DNA of 64,000 nt. Origin: an uncultured Christensenellaceae bacterium. GTDB taxonomy: Bacteria > Bacillota > Clostridia > Christensenellales > UBA3700. The DNA is taken from the NCBI GenBank assembly GCA_944380285.1, contig CALWGZ010000001.1, positions 124,001 through 188,000 of the forward strand, given 5' to 3'. Within the stretch, counting starts at the first letter, position 1; every line of letters starts with the position of its first letter. Below the pieces are notes generated by a model. It had not been told where the DNA came from, made no database searches, and was given only the letters and a program-made list of their open reading frames with translations. Positions 32,630 to 40,613 of this stretch are shown here, piece after piece. The position numbers were made by a program, and so were the translations under genes.

Positions 32630-33491
32630 GAATATTCCTCCAAATGCCGCTGCATCCGCACGGCAACGCTATGCCTTCGTCGGTCGGAAGCCCGACCTCG
32701 TACGATTCGAACGTCCCTCCCCTGCCGTCCATGGTCAGACGCAATATGTTCTCGATCACCGTCGGCTGAAGCCCCGTCGTGTATGAGTTGATCAACACGA
32801 AAAGAGGGTCGTCCGACAACAATTTGACGCACTGCTCGACGAACGGAAAGAGCATGTCCTCTATCTTCCACACCTCGCCCGACGAACCTCTGCCGTACGA
32901 CGGCGGATCCATGACGATCGCATCGTAGCGGTGACCGCGGCGCAGCTCCCTCGCGACAAACTTGCCGCAATCGTCGACGATGTAGCGTATCGACGTGTCG
33001 GGAACGCCAGACAGCGCGGCGTTGGTCTTGCACCGCTCGACCATCGCCTTTGCCGCGTCGACGTGGGTCACCTTTGCCCCCGCCGCCGCGCATGCAACGC
33101 TTGCTCCGCCCGTATAGCCGAACAGATTGAGCACGGATATCTGCCGCTTGGACTCGCGTATCATACGCGACATCTCGTCCCAATTGACAGCCTGCTCGGG
33201 GAACAGCCCGGTGTGCTTGAAGCCCATCAATTTGAGCGAAAAGCGCAAGCCGCGCCTGCCTATCTCGAACTCGCCGGGCACTCCGCCCTTGAACTGCCAC
33301 GCGCCGCCGCCGGTATTGCTGCGGCGATAGACGGCGTTGATGCCATTGTAGCCCTCGAGGTCGAACCTCGGCGCCCATATCACTTGCGGGTCGGGACGAA
33401 GCAGCACCAGCTTGCCCCAGCGCTCCAGCTTGAAGCCGCCGCCGGTCGCAAGAATGCGATAGTCGTCCCAGCCCTCCGCGAGTTTGATCAT
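32622..33491 (-). CDS. Class I SAM-dependent rRNA methyltransferase-like protein (RlmI-like)
   Basis: 289 residues from the ATG at 33491, which overlaps the ileS stop (ATGA). The Rossmann core has NLFGYTGGASVACAAAGA (SAM motif I), THVDAAKAMVERCK, and a catalytic-type motif DPPSYGRG. The N-terminal half (ATGGGFKLERWG, KLVLLRPDP) precedes it, and KHTGLFPEQAVNWD is like the SAM-dependent RlmI/RlmL-related C5-cytosine or guanine methylases. It lacks a clear PUA domain. With rluA downstream it suggests an RNA-modification pair attached to ileS. Confidence 0.82.
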   Translation of the reverse strand: MIKLAEGWDDYRILATGGGFKLERWGKLVLLRPDPQVIWAPRFDLEGYNGINAVYRRSNTGGGAWQFKGGVPGEFEIGRRGLRFSLKLMGFKHTGLFPEQAVNWDEMSRMIRESKRQISVLNLFGYTGGASVACAAAGAKVTHVDAAKAMVERCKTNAALSGVPDTSIRYIVDDCGKFVARELRRGHRYDAIVMDPPSYGRGSSGEVWKIEDMLFPFVEQCVKLLSDDPLFVLINSYTTGLQPTVIENILRLTMDGRGGTFESYEVGLPTDEGIALPCGCSGIWRNIRG

Positions 33492-36400
33492 TTGACCTTC
33501 TCGACCGACAAGGTCACGGTCGCGCCGCCGAGCTCCCACTCCTTGGTGTAGCCGCCGTCGAGCACGCCCTGTTTGAGCTCGTCGCAAAGCACGCCTGCGG
33601 CGATGCTGCCGTCTTTCTCGATGACGCGCGCGATGTCGCCTTCCGCGACGTAGCCGACGCGGATGTGGTCGACCACCTCGAAGCCCGCCTCTTTGCGCAT
33701 CGTCTGTATGCGCGAGGTGATCTCGCGCGCAATGCCCTCGTCGATCAATTGCGGCGTCAGCGTCGTATCGAGGATGACGGTGATGCCGCCGTCCGTCTCC
33801 ACGCTGAAGCCCGGCTTGTCAATCACGCCGATCAGCAAGTCCTCTTCGGACAGCTCTATCTGCACGCCGTCCGCCTCGAACGTCCAATCCTTGCCCGACT
33901 TGACCGTCTCGACGACCTTCGCCGCCTCGTCTCCGAGCGAGGACAGATAGCCGCGGATCGCGCCGAGATGCTTGCCGTAGCGCGGACCCAACGTCTTGAG
34001 CTGAGGCTTGATCTCGTAAGAAATGTATTGTTTCGCGTCGCCTCCCGGCACGACCTCGTCGACGTTGATCTCGTCGGCGATGTAGGCGAGCATCGACTCG
34101 TCCGAAGGCGCCGCCTTGCCGGCGACGAACATCTTGGACAGAGGCTGCCGGTTCTTGATGTTAGCCTTGTTGCGGCACGCCCTGCCCAAAGCCACCGCTT
34201 TGAGCACATAGTCCATGTCCGCCTCGAGCGCCTTGTCTTCCGCCGCCTCGTCAGCGACCGGGAAGGAAGTCAAATGTACGCTCTCCGGCGCGTCGGCGTA
34301 GAAGGTGCAGACCAGGTTGCGGTAGATCTGCTCGGCGACAAAGGGCACGAACGGCGCGACCACCCTCGACAGCGTCACGAGGACGTGATAGAGCGTCGTG
34401 TATGCCGCCTCCTTGTCGTCGCTCATCTCCTTGCCCCAGAAACGCTCGCGGCTGCGGCGGACGTACCAATTGGACAGCTCGTCGACAAAGTCGGAAATGT
34501 CGCGCGCGCTCTCGGTGATCTTGTAGTCGTTGAGATCGTCGTCCACCGACTTGATCAGGCTGTTGAGCCTCGACAATATCCACTTGTCGAGCAGCGACAG
34601 CTTGCATTCGGAAAGTTTGTGCTCGCGCGGGTCGTATTTGTCTATCTCCGCGTACAACACGAAGAAGGAATAGGTGTTCCAAAGCGTGCCCAGGAACTTG
34701 CGCTGGCTCTCGCTGACGTTCTCCGCGCTGAAACGCGTCGGCAGCCACGGCATCGACGAACTGTAAAAATACCATCTGACCGCGTCCGCGCCCTGCTTGT
34801 CGAGCACCGACCACGGATCGACGACGTTGCCCTTGTGCTTGGACATCTTGACGCCGTCCTTGTCGTTGACGTGTCCCAAAACTATGCAATTCTTGAACGG
34901 CGCCCTGTCAAACAACAGCGTCGACACCGCAAGCAATGTGTAGAACCAACCTCTCGTCTGGTCGACCGCCTCGCTGATGAAGTCCGCCGGGAAGTGCTTG
35001 TCGAAAATGTCCTTGTTCTCGAACGGATAGTGCCATTGCGCGAACGGCATGCTGCCGCTGTCGAACCAGCAGTCCATGACCTCGGGCGTGCGATGCATCT
35101 CGCCGCCGCACTCGGGGCACTTGAACACGATCGGGTCAACGTACGGCTTGTGAAGCTCTACGTCTCCGTCTATGCCGCCCAACTCTTTGAGTTCCTGCTT
35201 GCTGCCGACAACGTGCATGTGCCCGCAGTCCTTGCAAATCCAAACCGGGATGGGCGTGCCCCAATAGCGCTCGCGCGATATGCCCCAATCGATGACGTTC
35301 TCCAAGAAGTTGCCCATGCGCCCCGTGCCGATCGTCGGCGGGATCCAATTGACGGACGCGTTGTTGGCAAGCAGCCTGTCGCGCACCTCGGTCATCTTGA
35401 TGAACCAGCTGCTGCGCGCATAGTACAAGAGCGGCGTGTCGCAGCGCCAGCAGAACGGATAGCTGTGCTCGAACATCAGCTCCTTGAACAGCAAGCCGCT
35501 GTCTTTGAGATGACGTATGACCAATTTGTCGCCGTCCTTGACGAAGATGCCCTCAAGGTCGCCCGTGCCCTTGACGAACCTGCCGCGGTCGTCGACCATC
35601 TGCACGAACGGCAGATCGTACTTGCGCCCGACCTTGGCGTCGTCTTCACCGAACGCCGGCGCAATGTGAACGACGCCCGAACCGTCCGTCAGCGTGACGT
35701 ACTCGTCGCAGACGACGTAGAACGCCGACTTGTCGCCCTTGTAGAAGTCGAAAAGCGGAACGTAGGGGGTGTATTCGTAATCTTTGCCCCTCTTGACGTC
35801 GATCAAAGTGTAGTCGTCGAACAGCGAGTCGACAAGCGCCCTCGCCAAGATGTATATCTCGCCGTTTGCCTTGATCTTGGCGTAGTCCTCGACCGGATTC
35901 ATGCACAGCGCGACGTTGGACGGAAGCGTCCACGGCGTCGTCGTCCATGCGAGGAAGTAGCCCTCTTCGTCACGCAATTTGAACTTGACGAAAACGGACT
36001 TCTCCTTGACCAGCTTGTAGCCCTGCGCGACCTCGTGCGACGAAAGCGCCGTGCCGCAGCGCGGGCAATAGGGCACGATCTTGTGCCCCTTGTAGAGCAA
36101 GCCGGCGTCCGCGATCTTCTTGATCGCCCACCACTCCGACTCGATGTAGTCGTCCTCATAGGTGACGTAAGGATGCTCCATGTCCGCCCAATAGCCTACG
36201 CGCTCGGACATGCGCTCCCACTCGTGCTTGTACTTCCAGACGCTCTCCTTGCACTTGCCGATGAACGGCTCGATGCCGTACTTCTCGATGTCCTGCTTGC
36301 CGTCCATGCCGAGCAGCTTCTCCACCTCGAGCTCGACCGGCAGACCGTGTGTGTCCCACCCCGCCTTGCGCAGAACGTGATAGCCCTTCATCGTCTTGTA

Positions 36401-36610
36401 GCGCGGGATGATGTCCTTCATCACGCGAGTCAAAATGTGACCGATGTGCGGCTTGCCGTTGGCGGTCGGCGGACCGTCGTAGAAGGTGAACTCGGGCTTG
36501 CCCTCGGTCGCCTTTATGCTCTTTTCGAAGATGCCGTTGCTCTTCCAAAACTCGAGCACCTCTTGCTCTCTCGAGCAAAAATCCATGCTTGAATCGACTT
36601 TTTTATACAT
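33488..36610 (-). CDS. ileS: Isoleucyl-tRNA synthetase, type-2-like
   Basis: 1040 residues, charging tRNA-Ile with isoleucine. The class I signatures are GPPTANGKPHIGH near residue 46 (HIGH) and KMSKHKGN near residue 599. The length, the WDTHGLPVE segment (type 1 enzymes usually read WDCHGLP), KMSKHKGN in place of KMSKSLGN, and a C-terminus without the Cys4 zinc end point to the eukaryote-like type 2, the group that includes mupirocin-resistant enzymes. CP1 editing motifs (LAWTTTPWTLPSN) are present. It follows the CNNM gene by 18 bp and overlaps the next gene. Confidence 0.95.
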   Translation of the reverse strand: MYKKVDSSMDFCSREQEVLEFWKSNGIFEKSIKATEGKPEFTFYDGPPTANGKPHIGHILTRVMKDIIPRYKTMKGYHVLRKAGWDTHGLPVELEVEKLLGMDGKQDIEKYGIEPFIGKCKESVWKYKHEWERMSERVGYWADMEHPYVTYEDDYIESEWWAIKKIADAGLLYKGHKIVPYCPRCGTALSSHEVAQGYKLVKEKSVFVKFKLRDEEGYFLAWTTTPWTLPSNVALCMNPVEDYAKIKANGEIYILARALVDSLFDDYTLIDVKRGKDYEYTPYVPLFDFYKGDKSAFYVVCDEYVTLTDGSGVVHIAPAFGEDDAKVGRKYDLPFVQMVDDRGRFVKGTGDLEGIFVKDGDKLVIRHLKDSGLLFKELMFEHSYPFCWRCDTPLLYYARSSWFIKMTEVRDRLLANNASVNWIPPTIGTGRMGNFLENVIDWGISRERYWGTPIPVWICKDCGHMHVVGSKQELKELGGIDGDVELHKPYVDPIVFKCPECGGEMHRTPEVMDCWFDSGSMPFAQWHYPFENKDIFDKHFPADFISEAVDQTRGWFYTLLAVSTLLFDRAPFKNCIVLGHVNDKDGVKMSKHKGNVVDPWSVLDKQGADAVRWYFYSSSMPWLPTRFSAENVSESQRKFLGTLWNTYSFFVLYAEIDKYDPREHKLSECKLSLLDKWILSRLNSLIKSVDDDLNDYKITESARDISDFVDELSNWYVRRSRERFWGKEMSDDKEAAYTTLYHVLVTLSRVVAPFVPFVAEQIYRNLVCTFYADAPESVHLTSFPVADEAAEDKALEADMDYVLKAVALGRACRNKANIKNRQPLSKMFVAGKAAPSDESMLAYIADEINVDEVVPGGDAKQYISYEIKPQLKTLGPRYGKHLGAIRGYLSSLGDEAAKVVETVKSGKDWTFEADGVQIELSEEDLLIGVIDKPGFSVETDGGITVILDTTLTPQLIDEGIAREITSRIQTMRKEAGFEVVDHIRVGYVAEGDIARVIEKDGSIAAGVLCDELKQGVLDGGYTKEWELGGATVTLSVEKVK

Positions 36611-36628
36611 CGTTTCCTCCGCGGAAAA

Positions 36629-37939
36629 TTATATCTCCTGTTTGTCTTTGTCCTGTTTGTCTTTGCCTTCGTCTGTCGGCTCGTCAGCTTTGGCGGCCTT
36701 GCGCACCACGCACTTGACCGCCCTCTTTTGCGCGACCTCGCTCACCTCTATCTCGTAGCCGTAAAATTCCAGCCTGTCGCCCTTTTGAGGCACGCGCCCC
36801 AGCTCCTGAAACACGACGCCCGAAAGCTGTACGACGTCGTATTCGTCCGCGTCCGCCTCTATGCCGAAATAGTCGAAAAACTCGTCCAGCTTGACGTCGC
36901 CCGACACCTCGACCGAACCGTCGCCCAGCGCAGTGAACGACTGCACCACCCTGTCGTGCTCGTCCCAAATGTCGCCGACCAGCTCCTCCAAAATGTCCTC
37001 GAGCGTCACTATTCCCAGCGTGCCGCCGAACTCGTCGACGACGATCGCGAGATGCGTCTTCTCTTGCTGCAACTTGCGAAGCAAAGCGCTGATCTTCATC
37101 GTCGGCGCCGCATAGATCAAATTGTCCGAGACCGCGCCGTCTATCTTCTTCGCGCCCGCAAGATATGCCTTGTAGAAGTCCTTCTCGTTGAGCAGCCCGA
37201 TCACGTTGTCGATCGTGTCCTTGTAGACCGGCAGACGCGAATAGCCAGTCTTGCGGAAGACGTCGAGCACGCTGTCCATGTCCTGCCCCTTGCGCACCGC
37301 CGCCACGTCCACGCGTGGCGTCAGCACGTCCTCGACGGTCAGATCGTCAAACTCGATCGCCGAACGGATGAGCTCGCCCTCGTACTCGTCGATGCCGCCC
37401 TCCGTCTGAGCCTCGTCGACATAGGTGATCAGCTCGTCGTCGGTGATCGACGCGTCCTTTTTGGGTTTGAGCACCTTGTCGAGCAGCTTGCGCCACAGCC
37501 CGAACAGCCAAGTCAACGGGAAACAGACCACGCAAACCGCCTTGGCAAACCCCGCGAACAACTTCGCCGTCTTTTCGGGGTCGCGCCCCGCCAGGATCCG
37601 CGGCGTCATCTCGCCGAAAATGAGCACCAGCGCGACCACCGCGAGCGCCGCGACGACCATCGCGAGCGCGATGCTGTCCTCGATCATCTCCATGAACAGC
37701 AGCACCCCCAGCACCGTCGCGACGACGTTGGCGATGTTGTCGCAAATGAGAAGCGAGGTCAAAAGCCTGTCCTGCTTTTCGGACAGAACAAGCACCCGCT
37801 CCGCCTTTTTGTCGCCGTCCTGCGCGGCGGTCTTGAGCTTGACTTTGTTCAACGAAGAATACGCCTCCTCCACCGCCGAAAAGAGCGCCGAGAGGATGAG
37901 CATGATCACGATAAGTACGGAATATAACGGAATTTCCAT
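36629..37939 (-). CDS. CNNM/CorC-HlyC-type membrane protein (DUF21-CBS)
   Basis: 436 residues: an N-terminal DUF21 region with three or four membrane helices (SVLIVIMLILSALFSAVEEA; MVVAALAVVALVLIFGEMTP), two CBS repeats (VLTPRVDVAAVRKGQDMD; SALLRKLQQEKTHLAIVVDE) and a C-terminal CorC_HlyC domain. This family is often labelled hemolysin but is linked to Mg2+/Co2+ export. The start at 37939 was preferred because transcription begins near 37982, although AGGAGG lies 17 nt upstream of it. A charged Asp/Lys tail ends the protein. First gene of the ileS operon. Confidence 0.88.
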   Translation of the reverse strand: MEIPLYSVLIVIMLILSALFSAVEEAYSSLNKVKLKTAAQDGDKKAERVLVLSEKQDRLLTSLLICDNIANVVATVLGVLLFMEMIEDSIALAMVVAALAVVALVLIFGEMTPRILAGRDPEKTAKLFAGFAKAVCVVCFPLTWLFGLWRKLLDKVLKPKKDASITDDELITYVDEAQTEGGIDEYEGELIRSAIEFDDLTVEDVLTPRVDVAAVRKGQDMDSVLDVFRKTGYSRLPVYKDTIDNVIGLLNEKDFYKAYLAGAKKIDGAVSDNLIYAAPTMKISALLRKLQQEKTHLAIVVDEFGGTLGIVTLEDILEELVGDIWDEHDRVVQSFTALGDGSVEVSGDVKLDEFFDYFGIEADADEYDVVQLSGVVFQELGRVPQKGDRLEFYGYEIEVSEVAQKRAVKCVVRKAAKADEPTDEGKDKQDKDKQEI

Positions 37940-37988
37940 ATCCCGAAATTCGAGCCTCCTTGCGCGCAAACATATGCGCGTTGTGAAT

Positions 37989-38018
37989 ATTATATAATAT
38001 ATCCGCGCGTATCGTCAA
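37989..38018 (-). promoter_or_regulatory. Promoter of the CNNM-ileS operon
   Basis: Minus strand: TTGACG (38018-38013), 18 bp, TATAAT (37994-37989). This places the transcript start near 37982 and rules out longer upstream starts for the CNNM gene. Confidence 0.7.
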
Positions 38019-38087
38019 GCCTTTGCGGCAATTGCACGCCCCGCTTGCGCAAAATCAGACGCGTAAACATGCGCAGACATCAAAGAA

Positions 38088-38106
38088 GCGCGCATTTTGT
38101 GCGCGC
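38088..38106 (-). terminator. Probable terminator of the two-gene membrane operon
   Basis: GCGCGCA (38088-38094) and TGCGCGC (38100-38106) form a 7-bp stem around TTTTG; the minus strand continues TTCTTTG. The U-run is imperfect. Confidence 0.5.
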
Positions 38107-38145
38107 TCCGTGCATTTTTACGCTGTCGGCAAACGCCGTCCGCCC

Positions 38146-39078
38146 TCAGATCGTCCTCTGCTTGATCGTCGGATCGATGACGTTGAACACGTCGACATAG
38201 TAGCGCCTGCCCTTGTAGCGGTAGTAGACGACCATGTCGAAAATGCGCGTGTGCAGCAGCGCCACGATGAGCACAAACACAGAACCGATGCCGAACGTCG
38301 CCACGCCGAGCAAGATCGTCGCCGCAAACACCAGTACATAGTAGGCAAAATACCAGCTCATCAGCATGCCGAAACGCTCCTTCGCCATCTTGCAGCTCTC
38401 GGCGAGCGCCGCCCTTGCCGTCATGTCGTCCGCGACCATCGCCGGCGCCCATCCGGCAAACAGCGAACTGCGCACCGAAGTCAAAAGAAAGAACACGAGC
38501 AATGTCATCATGCATCCGACCAGCGCCGACCCCTTGTAGACCGTCAAAAACAGCAGCCATACTATGAACACGCCGAACGCGTAGTAGACAAGACTGAGCA
38601 ATGTGTACAGCGACGCGTAGCGCATCGCGCGCACGAAGTTGACGACCAAATTGGACGCAAAACCGAACTTGCTGTTGCTGGACATGTAGTTGTGCATGAT
38701 GTCCGAAACGCAATACATCCCCCACATCATGAACAACACGAACACGAAATAGAGCAAGATCGCAAGCACGATCGCGACGTTGATCATCAGCGAGTTGCCG
38801 TCGATGATGCCGAGAAAAGCGTCGTACACCTCGACGAGATGAGCGTATGCCGCCTCCTGCGCCTCAGGCTGATCGCCGAAAATGGTCTTGGCGTAGTCGC
38901 CGATCGATTTGAGGACCTGCAACTCCTCGACCTGGTCGATGAAGCCCGAAAGCGTCGGTAAAAGCACGCCCACCGAGACCCCCGCCGCCACTATCGCGAG
39001 CACGAGCAAAAACAAGAACAGCTTGTAGACCGTCGAGAACCGCGCGCTCATTATGCTGAGTGAATGCTTGAATGCCAT
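38146..39078 (-). CDS. Polytopic membrane protein, unknown
   Basis: 310 residues with about six hydrophobic segments (FLFLLVLAIVAAGVSVGVLL; VAIVLAILLYFVFVLFMMWG; YVLVFAATILLGVATFGIG) and a cytoplasmic-looking basic C-terminus (YYRYKGRRYYVDVFNVIDP). An amphipathic acidic segment lies at residues 45-85. It starts 1 bp after the stop of a similar-sized membrane protein; the shared layout suggests the two form a complex. No family recognised. Confidence 0.7.
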   Translation of the reverse strand: MAFKHSLSIMSARFSTVYKLFLFLLVLAIVAAGVSVGVLLPTLSGFIDQVEELQVLKSIGDYAKTIFGDQPEAQEAAYAHLVEVYDAFLGIIDGNSLMINVAIVLAILLYFVFVLFMMWGMYCVSDIMHNYMSSNSKFGFASNLVVNFVRAMRYASLYTLLSLVYYAFGVFIVWLLFLTVYKGSALVGCMMTLLVFFLLTSVRSSLFAGWAPAMVADDMTARAALAESCKMAKERFGMLMSWYFAYYVLVFAATILLGVATFGIGSVFVLIVALLHTRIFDMVVYYRYKGRRYYVDVFNVIDPTIKQRTI

Positions 39079-39079
39079 A

Positions 39080-39904
39080 TTACAATCTCTCCCCGTATTT
39101 TTTGAGGTCTTCCCTCTCTATGTCCTCTATGTCGAAAAACGCGACATACATGAGCACATGGTAGTAGATGAATGCGAACAGATAGAACAACACGTCCGTC
39201 ACCTGTTTGAGCCCCGGCACGTCAAAGCCGTACGCAAGACACGGCGGCAAGTACGCTATGATCACCGGGATGACGACCGCCGCGAGCAGCCTGCCGAAAT
39301 TCTTGCACGCAACGGGCACGCTACGCCTGATCGCCGTAAAAAAGCCGTAGCCCTTGACCGTCATGTTGGGGATGACCAGCACAAACATCGTCGCAACGAT
39401 CATAAAACACGCCGACCCGACGACGACCGTGACCGCGCTCATCGCGAGCGCCGCCGCCCCCGACATCACCTGAGACCAAAAGAAAACAAACACGGACACG
39501 AAAAATCCGAGAAGTTCGACCATGATCATCAGCGCGACCATGCCAAGTGTGATCGCGATCGCGTTGGCGTTGACTTTGCGGAAAAACCGACGCGCAGATA
39601 CGGGATAGAACTCGCCGTACCTCATCTTGTGCTGAATGCTCCCGACCGCCGCCGACGCGAACACCACATACAATATAAAGCCGAGCACGACCAGCGCGAC
39701 CCTCCATCCGTCGGTCAGGTCGCTCGCGCCCAAAAACACTTCGTCAAAACTGAGCGAATCGCCGAAGTCGCTTTGAGTCAACAACTTGATCAGCGAAACG
39801 GGCGAATTTGCCGCCCCCAAGACGATCGCGGGCAATATGAAATACAGCAGCATGCGCCAAAAGTGCCTGCCGATGTACCTGAAGCTGCTGTTCATGTATT
39901 GCAT
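39080..39904 (-). CDS. Polytopic membrane protein, unknown, partner of the next gene
   Basis: 274 residues with five or six membrane helices (MLLYFILPAIVLGAA; ALVVLGFILYVVFASAAVG; IVATMFVLVIPNMTV), a MRYGEFYPVSARRFFRKVNA loop, and a charged tail (EDIEREDLKKYGERL). AGGAGG precedes the ATG and a good promoter lies 24 bp upstream, so it heads a two-gene transcript. The overall plan resembles DUF624/DUF975-type integral membrane proteins, without a firm match. Confidence 0.7.
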   Translation of the reverse strand: MQYMNSSFRYIGRHFWRMLLYFILPAIVLGAANSPVSLIKLLTQSDFGDSLSFDEVFLGASDLTDGWRVALVVLGFILYVVFASAAVGSIQHKMRYGEFYPVSARRFFRKVNANAIAITLGMVALMIMVELLGFFVSVFVFFWSQVMSGAAALAMSAVTVVVGSACFMIVATMFVLVIPNMTVKGYGFFTAIRRSVPVACKNFGRLLAAVVIPVIIAYLPPCLAYGFDVPGLKQVTDVLFYLFAFIYYHVLMYVAFFDIEDIEREDLKKYGERL

Positions 39905-39927
39905 AGCGCGCCTCCTATCTTTCTTTC

Positions 39928-39956
39928 ATTATATCCCTTTTCACGCGCGCGGTCAA
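39928..39956 (-). promoter_or_regulatory. Promoter of the two-gene membrane operon
   Basis: Minus strand: TTGACC (39956-39951), 17-bp spacer, TATAAT (39933-39928), a near-consensus SigA promoter in the gap after the HAD gene. Confidence 0.75.
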
Positions 39957-39971
39957 GGACAAAGCCCAAAC

Positions 39972-40613
39972 TCACCGCCCCTCAGTCAAAAACGCGCGCA
40001 CGTCCTCGGGGCTCGCCGCGAAAAAGACGATGTTGGGCTGAGTCAACTGCTCGCGCACGCCGAAGCCCCACTCGCATATTATACAGTCCATCCCGACCGC
40101 TTGCGCGCCCTCGGAATCGAACACCGTGTCGCCGATCATCACGCACTCTTCGACCTTTGCGCCCAGCGAGTCCAGCGCGTGCGACAGCACCTCTTGCTTG
40201 GTCTCGCGCAGGTGGTAGACAAGTCCCGACACAAAGTCGACGCTGTCGTACACCCCGAACGATTTGAGAAGGGCGATCGCCTCCTCCTCCTTTTTGCACG
40301 TCGCGACGCACACCGAAAAGCCGTCCGCTTTGAGCCGCGCGAACAAGTCCGCTATCCCGTCGTAAAGACGCGTCAGCTTGATGTTGCCCTCGCAATAGCG
40401 CTTGCGGAAAAACGCGACCGCCTCGTACGCCTTGTCCCTGTCGCCGAAGAGCGTCTCGAACGTCTCGGACAGCGGCGGACCTATCCAGCGCGGATAGTTG
40501 CGCCTGTCCACGGTCATCCCGTAGTGGGCGAAAGTGTCGTCGAGCGTCGCGTATATCCCCTGCGACGTGTCGCAGATCGTGCCGTCGAAATCAAAGAAAA
40601 GCCTGCGGTACAT
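39972..40613 (-). CDS. HAD-family phosphatase, phosphoglycolate-phosphatase-like
   Basis: 213 residues. Motif I DFDGTICDT (nucleophile and acid Asp) lies at residues 8-16, a cap of helices follows, motif II Thr is in CVATCKK and motif IV is GDTVFDSEGA. This is the Gph/PgmB-like C1-cap group; the substrate cannot be read from sequence. The ATG at 40613 overlaps the valS stop, so it is coupled to valS; a TTG one codon upstream is possible. Its job next to valS may be metabolite repair, but that is speculation. Confidence 0.88.
   Translation of the reverse strand: MYRRLFFDFDGTICDTSQGIYATLDDTFAHYGMTVDRRNYPRWIGPPLSETFETLFGDRDKAYEAVAFFRKRYCEGNIKLTRLYDGIADLFARLKADGFSVCVATCKKEEEAIALLKSFGVYDSVDFVSGLVYHLRETKQEVLSHALDSLGAKVEECVMIGDTVFDSEGAQAVGMDCIICEWGFGVREQLTQPNIVFFAASPEDVRAFLTEGR

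Noticed and set aside
33665..36592. Very long open frame (975 codons) on the plus strand opposite ileS
   Set aside because: It is the GC-rich mirror of a conserved synthetase; its protein is Arg/Val/Leu-rich with no motif. Similar antisense frames opposite valS (40658-43459) and opposite guaA and the P-type ATPase (57317-60844) were dropped for the same reason.
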